Assembly (NCBI GenBank): GCA_943328785.2
Contig: CALQBJ020000007.1
Coordinates: forward strand, 1-40,073
DNA length: 40,073 bases
Direction: 5' to 3'
From: Bifidobacterium breve
GTDB taxonomy: Bacteria > Acidobacteriota > Vicinamibacteria > Vicinamibacterales > CAVVIG01
Shown here: in pieces, positions 1 through 8,264 of the stretch
How the letters are laid out: each line of letters starts with the position of its first letter
Numbering within the stretch: position 1 is the first letter of the stretch
Translations under genes and position numbers: made by a program
The notes under the pieces: generated by a model
The model's database searches: none
What the model saw: the letters and a program-made list of their open reading frames with translations, nothing else
What the model was told of the DNA's origin: nothing

Positions 1-156
1 GCGCTCGGCGCGCTCACCGGGCTGTGGCTCCTGCACGAGCAGTTGACGCTCGTGCACTGGCTCGGGATCGGCGCCGTAATGATTGCGTCGGCCGGCACGC
101 TCGGCAACGAGTCGGGCGTGGCCGACGTCGGCGACGAGCCGCCTACTTCCGCGTAA
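1..156 (+). CDS. EamA/RhtA-like transporter, C-terminal fragment (truncated by window start)
   Basis: Frame 1 reads ALGALTGLWLLHEQLTLVHWLGIGAVMIASAGTLGNESGVADVGDEPPTSA*, typical of the last TM helix of EamA permeases. Confidence 0.65.
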   Translation, partial: ALGALTGLWLLHEQLTLVHWLGIGAVMIASAGTLGNESGVADVGDEPPTSA

Positions 157-393
157 CGGTCACCGACGCCGCGGCCGACTTCGCCGGATCGGCGCTGGAC
201 CTACGGTCCCGAACGTCGAAGTGCTCGACTCGGACGGACGCTTGGCCCTGCTGATCAACCCGACAGCGGCGCGTGCCTCGAGGCTGAAGCAGATGGTCGC
301 CCGCCAGCGCGACCCGGTGGCACACTCCGCGCGCGCGTGCTGGCGCGGGTGCGGTCGCTCAGGGCGGGTAAGGCAGGACAGGTCGGGCAGGTA

Positions 394-410
394 TTACAGA
401 ACTCTTACAG
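394..410 (+). promoter_or_regulatory. Perfect 6-bp direct repeat TTACAG-N5-TTACAG (11-bp spacing) upstream of the desaturase
   Basis: gtaTTACAGaactcTTACAGtcg; spacing typical of OmpR-family regulator sites. Confidence 0.4.
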
Positions 411-486
411 TCGCCGCGCGGCACCGCCTCTAAGCTGAATCGACCTGTTTTACTCACGTCGACCCGCATTCTTAGAGGAAACCTTC

Positions 487-1344
487 GTGTCCAATCCCTA
501 TCTCGAGAAAGCCAAGCAGCAGTACAAGCAGGGTGTCAGCCCGGTCACCACCGGCGTCCTGATTGTCTTCCACGTGATGTCGCTGTTCGCCGTCTTCACG
601 TTCAGCTGGCGGAACCTCATCGTCGCGCTCGTCCTGCACTGGATGGCTGTAGGCCTGGGCATCAGCATGGGGTACCACCGCCTGCACACGCACCGCGGGT
701 TCAAGACCTACCTGTGGTTCGACTACTTCCTCGCGATCTGCGGCACGCTGACGCTCGAAGGCGGCCCGATCTTCTGGGTGGCGACGCACCGCCTCCACCA
801 TCAGTTCTCCGACCAGCCTGAAGATCCGCATTCGCCGCGCGTCAGCGGGTTCTGGGCGCATGCCGGCTGGATCATCTTCGGTGAGGCCCAGCACGACGAC
901 ACCGCGCGCCTGGCGCGCTACGCGCCCGACCTGAGCAAGGACCGCTTCTACCGCTGGCTCTCGGGCTACCACTGGGTGCCGCTCACCACGCTCGGCCTCG
1001 GGCTGCTCGCCTGGGGCGGCTGGGGGCTGGTGATCTGGGCCATCTTCCTGCGCGTCACCGTCGGCCTGCACGCCACGTGGCTCATCAACTCGGCGACCCA
1101 CATCTTCGGTGGCCGCCGCTTCGAGACCGACGACGACTCGCGCAACGTCTGGTGGGTGGCGCTGCTCACCTTCGGCGAGGGCTGGCACAACAACCACCAT
1201 GCGCATCCGGTGTCGGCGAAGCACGGCCTCGCGTGGTACGAGTTCGACTGGACCTGGGTGTCGCTGAAGCTGCTGAACGCGGTTGGCCTCGTGTGGGACC
1301 TGAAGGTCGCCAACGTCAAGTCGTTGGAAGAAGCCGCCGCCTAG
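487..1344 (+). CDS. Acyl-CoA / fatty acid desaturase (delta-9 type), GTG start
   Basis: Three His boxes: HRLHTH, HRLHHQ, HNNHH; several TM segments. Confidence 0.93.
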   Translation: MSNPYLEKAKQQYKQGVSPVTTGVLIVFHVMSLFAVFTFSWRNLIVALVLHWMAVGLGISMGYHRLHTHRGFKTYLWFDYFLAICGTLTLEGGPIFWVATHRLHHQFSDQPEDPHSPRVSGFWAHAGWIIFGEAQHDDTARLARYAPDLSKDRFYRWLSGYHWVPLTTLGLGLLAWGGWGLVIWAIFLRVTVGLHATWLINSATHIFGGRRFETDDDSRNVWWVALLTFGEGWHNNHHAHPVSAKHGLAWYEFDWTWVSLKLLNAVGLVWDLKVANVKSLEEAAA

Positions 1345-1359
1345 TCGTATCCTGACCCC

Positions 1360-2271
1360 ATGCGGTCAGGGGCTCTCCGGAAGTCGATCGTCTTCATCGT
1401 CCTGGGCATCCTGGGCGTTGGCGGCGCGATCGCCCTCAACATCGGATGGGTCATCTTCTCGTGGAGAGAGGCCGGGCTACTGATAGCCGGCCTCATTCTC
1501 TTTCCCCTCATCATCACTGGCGTCGTGCTGAACACCATCTTCCTGGTGCGCGAAATCCGCCGGAACGAACAGCACGAAAACTTCATCAACGCCGTCACGC
1601 ACGAGCTGAAGACGCCGATTGCGTCGGTGAAGCTGCACCTGCAGACGCTGCAGCAACGGCCGGTGGACGAGCCGAAGCGGCAGGAGTTCTACCAGGTGAT
1701 GGTGGACGACTGCGACCGCCTGCTCAGCACCGTCGAACAGGTGCTGCGCGCCGGCCGCCTGCGTAACGGCCAGACGAAAGGCGGCTTCCGTCCCATCGAT
1801 CTGGGGCGCGTCATGGACGAATGTCTGGCGCTGGCCCAGACCCGCTACCGGCTCACGCCAGGCGAGCTCACCTACAATGCGACGTTCCCGGCCGAACGGC
1901 CGCCGCGCGTACTCGGTGACGAGGACGACCTCAAGGCGGTGGTGCTGAACCTCATCGACAACGCCATCAAGTACTCGGGCAACAGCGTGACGGTGGCCGT
2001 GGAACTGACGCAGTCCGGCACGCGTGCTGCCACCATCCGCGTGAGCGACCGCGGCCTCGGCATCCCTGTCGCCGAGCTGAGCCAGATCTTCAAGCGGTTC
2101 TACCGCATCCCCGGCGCGATGACCTCGCGCATCAAGGGCGCAGGCCTCGGCCTGTTCATCGTGCGCGCGGTGGTGGCGCGGCACGGCGGCACGGTGTTCG
2201 CTGAAAGCGACGGCGAGGGACTGGGCACGACCTTCACCGTGCAGTTGCCGCTCACAACGGTCACGTCATGA
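1360..2271 (+). CDS. Sensor histidine kinase
   Basis: H-box NAVTHELKTPIASVKLHLQTLQ; N-box NLIDNAIKYSG; G boxes DRGLGIP and GAGLGLFIV; N-terminal TM helices. Confidence 0.93.
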   Translation: MRSGALRKSIVFIVLGILGVGGAIALNIGWVIFSWREAGLLIAGLILFPLIITGVVLNTIFLVREIRRNEQHENFINAVTHELKTPIASVKLHLQTLQQRPVDEPKRQEFYQVMVDDCDRLLSTVEQVLRAGRLRNGQTKGGFRPIDLGRVMDECLALAQTRYRLTPGELTYNATFPAERPPRVLGDEDDLKAVVLNLIDNAIKYSGNSVTVAVELTQSGTRAATIRVSDRGLGIPVAELSQIFKRFYRIPGAMTSRIKGAGLGLFIVRAVVARHGGTVFAESDGEGLGTTFTVQLPLTTVTS

Positions 2272-3023
2272 GCCGCATCCTCGTCGTCGAAGACGAACGG
2301 CACCTGGCCGACGGCCTGCGGTTCAACCTGGAGGCCGACGACCACGAGGTCGACCTTGCCGACACCGGCGAGGATGCCCTGCGCCTGCTCACCGAACAGC
2401 CGCGCCGTTACGACCTGGTGGTGCTCGACGTCATGCTGCCCGGCATCAACGGCTTCGAGGTGACGGCCGAGTTGCGCCGGCAGCAGCTCTACGTGCCGGT
2501 CCTCATCCTCACGGCGCGCGGCCGGTCGGACGATGTGCTGAGCGGCTTCGGAGCGGGGGCCGACGACTACCTCACCAAGCCGTTCGAGCTGCCGATTTTC
2601 CTCTCGCGTGTACGCGGCCTGCTGCGCCGCCACGAGTGGTTCCGGCTCGACGTGCAGAACCAGCCCGGTCCGGCGACGCCGCCGCTCAGCGCATTCGCGT
2701 TCGGCGACAAGGTGATCGACTTCGAACAGCTCGAGGTGCGCGTGGGCGAGCGGCGGATGCCGCTGACGCTGATGGAAGCGGCCCTGCTCCGCTACTTCGT
2801 CGAGAACGAGGGCAAGCCGGTGGCGCGCAAGACGATCCTCGATCGCGTCTGGAACGTGCACGAAGACACCGACACCCGCGCCATCGACAACTTCGTGGTG
2901 CGCATCCGCCGCTACATCGAGGACGAGCCCGCCCGTCCGCGGCACCTGCAGACCGTTCGCGGCGTCGGCTACCGCTTCGTCGCCAACCCGGAACTGGTAC
3001 CAGGGGCTCCGCTACAGGTGTAG
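2268..3023 (+). CDS. OmpR-family response regulator
   Basis: Receiver (VVEDE, LVVLDVMLPG, LTARG, KPF) plus winged helix (VRIRRYIEDEPARPRHLQTVRGVGYRF); overlaps the HK stop by 4 bp. Confidence 0.95.
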   Translation: MSRILVVEDERHLADGLRFNLEADDHEVDLADTGEDALRLLTEQPRRYDLVVLDVMLPGINGFEVTAELRRQQLYVPVLILTARGRSDDVLSGFGAGADDYLTKPFELPIFLSRVRGLLRRHEWFRLDVQNQPGPATPPLSAFAFGDKVIDFEQLEVRVGERRMPLTLMEAALLRYFVENEGKPVARKTILDRVWNVHEDTDTRAIDNFVVRIRRYIEDEPARPRHLQTVRGVGYRFVANPELVPGAPLQV

Positions 3024-3072
3024 GCGGGCGGTGCGCCGGTCGGTCGCCATCCCCGGTATAGTCGGATACACA

Positions 3073-3708
3073 ATGCGTCGGACCGTGTTCATCAAGCTCG
3101 TCCTCGGGCTGGTTGCCCTTGGCATTTTCGGCGTGCTGTTCGTCCGCTCCGCGCGGAGCACCGGCTCCACCCCCTACACGATGGCGCGAGCCGGTCTGGC
3201 CGGGTGGACCGTCGCGCTGGCGCCAGATGCCGACACGTCAGGCGTGATGCTGGCGCTCTTCCCGCCGAACGGCATGGGCCGCCCGCTCTTCAGCCAGCTC
3301 TTCTCGCGGTCGGGCCTGTCGCTCAGCGGTCCGAATCCGGTGGCGATGCCGCTGGTGCTGAAAGGCGAATACGACCGGGCGTTGTCGACGACGGTGACTC
3401 CTGACGCGCTGCTCGCCCTGGCGCGCGAGAGCGGGCTCGAGTCGATCCAGCCGAAACCGGTCTGCATGGCGACACGGCGGGTGAGCGAGCCCGGACTGAC
3501 GCGCGAGCTCTTCTTCGTGCGCTTCGAGCACGCGCCGTTCGCGCCGTTCCGTCAGCAGGTCGCGGCACGCGCCGCGGGTCGCGCGTTCGAGGCCAGCAGC
3601 CTCTCGCCGGTCCTCATCATCGCGGCCACCGACGGCGCCTTCTCCACCTGGCTACCGCTCGAAGGCGACGGCACGAGCGACTGCCTGGCACCCCTCACGC
3701 TGGAGTGA
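3073..3708 (+). CDS. Hypothetical membrane-anchored protein
   Basis: ORF with N-terminal hydrophobic segment FIKLVLGLVALGIFGVLFV; no recognised domain. Confidence 0.65.
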   Translation: MRRTVFIKLVLGLVALGIFGVLFVRSARSTGSTPYTMARAGLAGWTVALAPDADTSGVMLALFPPNGMGRPLFSQLFSRSGLSLSGPNPVAMPLVLKGEYDRALSTTVTPDALLALARESGLESIQPKPVCMATRRVSEPGLTRELFFVRFEHAPFAPFRQQVAARAAGRAFEASSLSPVLIIAATDGAFSTWLPLEGDGTSDCLAPLTLE

Positions 3709-3729
3709 CTCGTCCAGAGCGCTCGAGAC

Positions 3730-4584
3730 TTACGGCGGGAACCCGAACGCCAGCTTGACCGCGGCGTACTCGGGGTGCACGTCGCCCGAGGCACTCCGGA
3801 TCACCAGCGCCGGCTCCACCCACGTCCGGCCGCGCATCTCCTCGGGGAGATCGCCCGACCGCATCATCGCGAACAACTCCACCAGCGGCGCATCGCCTTC
3901 ACGAAACACCACCGGCCTGCGCCGGACGATCACCGCCGCCGCGTCGGCGGCGGCTCGCTGCAGGCGGTCGAGTTGCTTCGAGGGGAACACGCAGGCGAAT
4001 AGTCCGCCAGGGGCGAGGTGCGCCGTCGCCACCCTGGTGTAATCCGCGATGTCGCCCCGCACTTCGAAGCGGCACTGGATCTTCTGTGGATGATCCCCTT
4101 CGTTGCCGGTGCCGAGCGGAAAGTAGGGGGGGCTGCCGAGCACCAGGTCGAACTGCTCGTCGGCGCCGAGCGCCTCGGGATCGCGGAAGTCGCCGAGCCT
4201 GATGTCGTAGCGCGCCGTCAGGCCGTTGTAGGCCGCCGACTTGCGCGCCAGGCGCACGCTCTCCTCTTGCGCCTCGATGGTGACGAACCGGGCGCCGGGC
4301 AGGCGCCACGCCGCCACCATGCCGACCGATCCGATCCCCGAGCCGAGGTCGAGCACACGGGACGCCGTCGGCGCCCAACTGCTGCCATACCACGCCGTCA
4401 GCACATCGTCGGTCGAGAAGCGATGCCCGGCGCGCAGTTGGAAGAGACGGAAGTGACCGCTGATGGCATCGAGCGACTCGCCGGGCGGGACGTCGGGCGC
4501 CGGTTCGCCGCCGGGCGGCATCGGTCCGGGCTTGGCCCATCCGCGGAAGTGGGAGCTGTGCAGGTGCATCGGGCGGTCGGCCAT
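3730..4584 (-). CDS. SAM-dependent methyltransferase, TrmN6/tRNA1(Val)-adenine-N6 type
   Basis: RVLDLGSGIGSVGMVAAW SAM motif and GSPPYFP (NPPY-like) motif. Confidence 0.85.
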   Translation of the reverse strand: MADRPMHLHSSHFRGWAKPGPMPPGGEPAPDVPPGESLDAISGHFRLFQLRAGHRFSTDDVLTAWYGSSWAPTASRVLDLGSGIGSVGMVAAWRLPGARFVTIEAQEESVRLARKSAAYNGLTARYDIRLGDFRDPEALGADEQFDLVLGSPPYFPLGTGNEGDHPQKIQCRFEVRGDIADYTRVATAHLAPGGLFACVFPSKQLDRLQRAAADAAAVIVRRRPVVFREGDAPLVELFAMMRSGDLPEEMRGRTWVEPALVIRSASGDVHPEYAAVKLAFGFPP

Positions 4585-4635
4585 CGTGCGTCCATCACAT
4601 CACGAGGCGGCGGGTTGGTGCCAGTCGGTATTGCG

Positions 4636-4652
4636 ATAAGGCCCCTTTAAGG
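4636..4652 (+). promoter_or_regulatory. Direct repeat ATAAGG-N5-TTAAGG (11-bp spacing)
   Basis: gcgATAAGGcccctTTAAGGttc, about 50 bp upstream of the 4702 ORF. Confidence 0.4.
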
Positions 4653-4701
4653 TTCGCCGGCCACACTCCTCACCAGGTTCTACAGGACAAGGAGATGTGC
4701 C

Positions 4702-5085
4702 ATGCACGGTTCCGCGAATCGATCAGTCGTCATCGTCTCGGGGTTACTCACGCTGCTGCTGCTGTGTGGAGCGACGCTGGCCCTCGCCCTTCATAACGGG
4801 TGGTTGCGCACCGGTGCGGACGCGCCGGTCGCCGACACCCTCTCGGCGCAGGCACCGCCCGCGGCCGATGGCGCCCAGGATGAGGTCGCGGCGTATCGCA
4901 CGAAGCTCGAGGACGCCTATCGCGCACTCGATAACGCCTACGTCCAGGTCCAGACCCTCCAGTCGGCGCAGTCGGCCGACGCGCCGCTCGCACGCCGCGG
5001 CGACCGCGTTGAACGTCGCGAGCATGACGATGATGACGGCCCTCGCGAGCGCACGGTTGGGCGGCAGCGTTCGGAGCGCCACTGA
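4702..5085 (+). CDS. Small single-pass membrane protein with periplasmic coiled-coil-like region
   Basis: Preceded by AAGGAGATG-like RBS (caaggagatgtgccATG); N-terminal TM; AAYRTKLEDAYRALDNAYVQVQTLQ. Confidence 0.6.
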   Translation: MHGSANRSVVIVSGLLTLLLLCGATLALALHNGWLRTGADAPVADTLSAQAPPAADGAQDEVAAYRTKLEDAYRALDNAYVQVQTLQSAQSADAPLARRGDRVERREHDDDDGPRERTVGRQRSERH

Positions 5086-5133
5086 CCACGCCGTGCCCGG
5101 CACCGCCACACTGCTGCAGGGGAGACGCACGTC

Positions 5134-5469
5134 ATGACACCCACACCGCACACCAGCTCACCGAACGGTCAGCCGGCCGCCAACCACACAGCGCCTGCCG
5201 CCGGTGCCAGCCAGTGGTGGAAGGCGTGGCTGCTGCTCACGAGTCTCGGCGTCACCGCCCTCGGATGGGTGGCGTTTCCGGAGGCTGAGCACACGGCCGC
5301 CAGCGCCGTCGCCTCGACCCTGCCGCCCGCACCGGCCGCGCCGGGCAGTGTCGTACGCGTCCCGGTTGCAGGCGGCATCGCACGTCGCCCAACCAACGCC
5401 ACTGCCCTGCGCGCCATTCCGCAGCAGCCCGTGTTCCGGACGCCGGTGACGCGCACGCGGCGCTCGTGA
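5134..5469 (+). CDS. Small single-pass membrane protein, Ala/Pro-rich
   Basis: TM segment WWKAWLLLTSLGVTALGWVAF; stop overlaps the next gene's GTG start (GTGA). Confidence 0.6.
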   Translation: MTPTPHTSSPNGQPAANHTAPAAGASQWWKAWLLLTSLGVTALGWVAFPEAEHTAASAVASTLPPAPAAPGSVVRVPVAGGIARRPTNATALRAIPQQPVFRTPVTRTRRS

Positions 5470-6425
5470 GAGCCATGCTGCTCGAACATCACTGTCGCGC
5501 GATGAACACGAGCGTCGACCTCTGGGTGTGGTCCGCCTCGCCACAGCAGGAGGCGCACGTGCGTCAGTCACTCCTGTGGGCCGAGGGCGTCTTCGCGCGC
5601 GTCGAGCGCGAGCTGAGCCGCTTCCGCCCTGCCTCCGGGCTCAGCGCGGTGAACCGTGCGGCCGGCAGCGGACGCCACGCGGTGTCGCCGCTGCTGTGCA
5701 CGGTGCTCGGTGCCGCGCTGGATGCCGCGGCTGACAGCGGTGGCATCTACGACCCCACACTCCTGAAGACGATGGAGCGCATCGGATACGACCGGTCGTT
5801 CGAGACGCTCGCGCAGCAGCGCGACCCCGCGGTTGACGAGGCGCGTCCCACGCTGGGAGCGTGGCGGCGCGTCGAGCTCGACTGCCACGCCGGCCTCGTC
5901 TCGCTCCCGGCAGACCTGGCGGTCGACCTCGGGGGTATCGCGAAAGGCTGGACCGTCGACCGTGTGGCGACGGCGCTCGCACCGCTGGGTCCGGTCCTCG
6001 TCGATGCCGGCGGCGACCTGCGCGCCATCGGCACCGTTGGGGATGAGCCCTGGCCCATCGCTGTCCAGGATCCGTTCGAGCCGGACCAGGACCGGTCGCT
6101 CGTTCGCCTCGCAAGCGGTGCACTGGCCACCAGCAGCGTGGGCGGACGCCGCTGGAACCGCGGCACTCGCGTGTTCCACCACGTGGTCGACCCACGCACC
6201 GGCACCTCGGCCGACAGCGACCTCCATTCGGTGACGGTGCACGCCGCGCACGCCGTAGCGGCCGACGTCGCGGCCAAGGTGGTGCTGGTGCTCGGCAGCG
6301 AGGCGGGCGCCGCGTACCTCACCGAGCGACACCTGTCCGGCTTGCTGACCGACACGCACGGCCGCGAGATCGTCGTTGGCCACTTCGCGCACGAAAGGAC
6401 ACCACGTCATGCATCAACCCACTGA
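5466..6425 (+). CDS. apbE: FAD:protein FMN transferase
   Basis: DLGGIAKGWTVDRVATAL, LVDAGGDLRAIG, HHVVDPRTG motifs of the ApbE family. Confidence 0.9.
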   Translation: MRAMLLEHHCRAMNTSVDLWVWSASPQQEAHVRQSLLWAEGVFARVERELSRFRPASGLSAVNRAAGSGRHAVSPLLCTVLGAALDAAADSGGIYDPTLLKTMERIGYDRSFETLAQQRDPAVDEARPTLGAWRRVELDCHAGLVSLPADLAVDLGGIAKGWTVDRVATALAPLGPVLVDAGGDLRAIGTVGDEPWPIAVQDPFEPDQDRSLVRLASGALATSSVGGRRWNRGTRVFHHVVDPRTGTSADSDLHSVTVHAAHAVAADVAAKVVLVLGSEAGAAYLTERHLSGLLTDTHGREIVVGHFAHERTPRHASTH

Positions 6426-7086
6426 GCGTATCGAGAGCGCGGTCGCACCGGGCAGCCTGTTCCTGAGCGCGGTGGCGGGCGCCGCGCTGGCAGCCGGCGG
6501 CTTTGCGATCGGGGTCGGCGCCACCGGGGTCGCGGGCGAATCGACGTCGTTCTGGTATCTGAGCCGGGCGTCCGGATTCGTCGCCTACCTGTTGCTCTGG
6601 GGTTCGGTGATGTGGGGCCTGTTGCTCAGCACGGGAACCGGCCGCGCGTGGGCACGCCCGCCACAACTGCTCGGCGCACACGAGTACCTCAGCAGCCTGA
6701 GCGTCGGATTCGCCTGCTTCCATAGTCTGGTTCTGCTGGGCGACCGTTACGTGGCGTTCTCCCTCGGGGCCATCATCGTGCCGTTCGCCGGGCAGCACCA
6801 GCCGCTCCTGGTGGCCTGCGGGCAGGTGGCGCTCTGGCTCTCGCTGCTGCTGATTGGCAGTTTCCAGGTGCGGCGCCGGCTCGGCGGCCAGTTGTGGCGT
6901 CGGCTGCACTACGCCAGTTTCGTGGCGTTCTGGCTGGCGTTCGTCCACGGCGTGCTCGTCGGCAGCGAGACCGCAATGGTCTGGGCCACCGCCCTCTACC
7001 TCGGCACGGCGGGCACGGTGCTCTTCCTGACGATGCACCGGGTGCTGTCGACACCGCGACTGCAGACGATGATGGCCGGCTCGTGA
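6409..7086 (+). CDS. Ferric reductase-like transmembrane (cytochrome b-type) protein
   Basis: Multi-TM with spaced His residues (GAHEYLSSLSVGFACFHSL, LHYASFVAFWLAFVHGVLVG); overlaps the apbE end. Confidence 0.82.
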   Translation: MHQPTERIESAVAPGSLFLSAVAGAALAAGGFAIGVGATGVAGESTSFWYLSRASGFVAYLLLWGSVMWGLLLSTGTGRAWARPPQLLGAHEYLSSLSVGFACFHSLVLLGDRYVAFSLGAIIVPFAGQHQPLLVACGQVALWLSLLLIGSFQVRRRLGGQLWRRLHYASFVAFWLAFVHGVLVGSETAMVWATALYLGTAGTVLFLTMHRVLSTPRLQTMMAGS

Positions 7087-7112
7087 GCCCCCGCCGACGT
7101 CAACGGGAGGCG

Positions 7113-7129
7113 TTAAGGAACCTGTAAGA
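7113..7129 (+). promoter_or_regulatory. Direct repeat TTAAGG-N5-GTAAGA (11-bp spacing)
   Basis: gcgTTAAGGaacctGTAAGAttc, about 47 bp upstream of the 7176 start codon. Confidence 0.4.
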
Positions 7130-7175
7130 TTCACTGCCTACACTGGCTTTCGAGACTTAACACTTGGAGGCCGAG

Positions 7176-7583
7176 ATGAACACCACACACCACGGACACG
7201 ACCTGCGAAGCCTGACGAACCGGATCATTGCAGTCATCGACGATGCCGAGAATGCCCACGCCGCCGTCGAGACGCTCGAACGTGTCGGCATCCCGGAATC
7301 GGAAGTGGCCGACCTCTCCGGACCGGAGGCGCTGCACCAGGTGGACGCCGAGGGTGCGCACAGCGGCGGCTTGACGCATGCGCTGCGTGCCATGCAGAGC
7401 CTGCACATCGAAGGCAACCACCTTCGCCGCTATGAGTCCGAACTCGCCAGCGGACACCACGTCGTGGACGTGCACGTCCATGTCGGCGGCGACTGGGCCT
7501 CAATCGTGCAGGTGCTTCGCAACCATGGCGCCCATTTCATCAATGCCTACGGACAGTGGACCATCGAGCGTGTGGCCGCCTGA
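7176..7583 (+). CDS. Hypothetical cytoplasmic protein, general-stress-protein-17M-like N-terminus
   Basis: RIIAVIDDAENAHAAVETLERVGIPESEVADLSG; RBS-like ggaggccgag before ATG. Confidence 0.7.
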   Translation: MNTTHHGHDLRSLTNRIIAVIDDAENAHAAVETLERVGIPESEVADLSGPEALHQVDAEGAHSGGLTHALRAMQSLHIEGNHLRRYESELASGHHVVDVHVHVGGDWASIVQVLRNHGAHFINAYGQWTIERVAA

Positions 7584-7595
7584 TCAGGGAGTTTC

Positions 7596-8264
7596 ATGCG
7601 TGTGCTGATTGTCGAGGATGACCCGCTGCTTGGTGACGCCCTCAAGGCCGGACTCAAGCAGCGCGGCTTCGAGCCGGAGTGGGTACAGGATGGCCGCGAG
7701 GCACAGACCGCGATGGGCGTCGAGCCGTTCGCGGCGATCGTCCTCGACCTCGGCCTTCCCGGTATCGGTGGCCTCGACCTGCTTCGACGAGAGCGGGCCA
7801 GGGGCAACACGGTGCCGGTGCTGATCCTCACGGCGCGCGATGCCGTGCACGACCGCATCGCGGGCCTGGACAGCGGCGCCGACGACTACGTGGTCAAGCC
7901 GACCGACCTCGATGAACTGGCAGCCCGGCTGCGTGCGCTCGTCAGGCGCTCCCGCGGTGTGCCTGACCCGCTGCTGCGGGTTGGCGACCTGACGCTGGAC
8001 GCGGCCTCGCGAGGCGTCGCGCGGGACGGCCGCTCGGTCGACCTGCAGCCGAAGGAGTTCACGTTGCTCCAGGAGTTGATGCTCAACGCCGGTCGTGTGC
8101 TCTCGCGGGAGCAACTGGAGGAGCGCCTGTATCGCTGGGGCGAAGAGGTCGAGAGCAATGCCGTGGAAGTGCACGTGCATCACCTGCGGCGAAAGCTCGG
8201 CGCCGACGTCGTGAAGACGATTCGAGGCGTCGGCTATGTGCTGCCGAGAGGCGAACATGGCTAG
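7596..8264 (+). CDS. OmpR-family response regulator (QseB/PmrA-like)
   Basis: MRVLIVEDDPLLGDALKAGLKQRGFEPEWVQDG, LDLGLPG, LTARDAVHDRIAGLDSGADDYVVKP, KTIRGVGYVLP. Confidence 0.95.
   Translation: MRVLIVEDDPLLGDALKAGLKQRGFEPEWVQDGREAQTAMGVEPFAAIVLDLGLPGIGGLDLLRRERARGNTVPVLILTARDAVHDRIAGLDSGADDYVVKPTDLDELAARLRALVRRSRGVPDPLLRVGDLTLDAASRGVARDGRSVDLQPKEFTLLQELMLNAGRVLSREQLEERLYRWGEEVESNAVEVHVHHLRRKLGADVVKTIRGVGYVLPRGEHG

Noticed and set aside
160-440. Possible short coding remnant (SDGRLALLINPTAARASRLKQMVARQRDP) between the first ORF and the desaturase
   Set aside because: Too short and not matched to a family I can name confidently.
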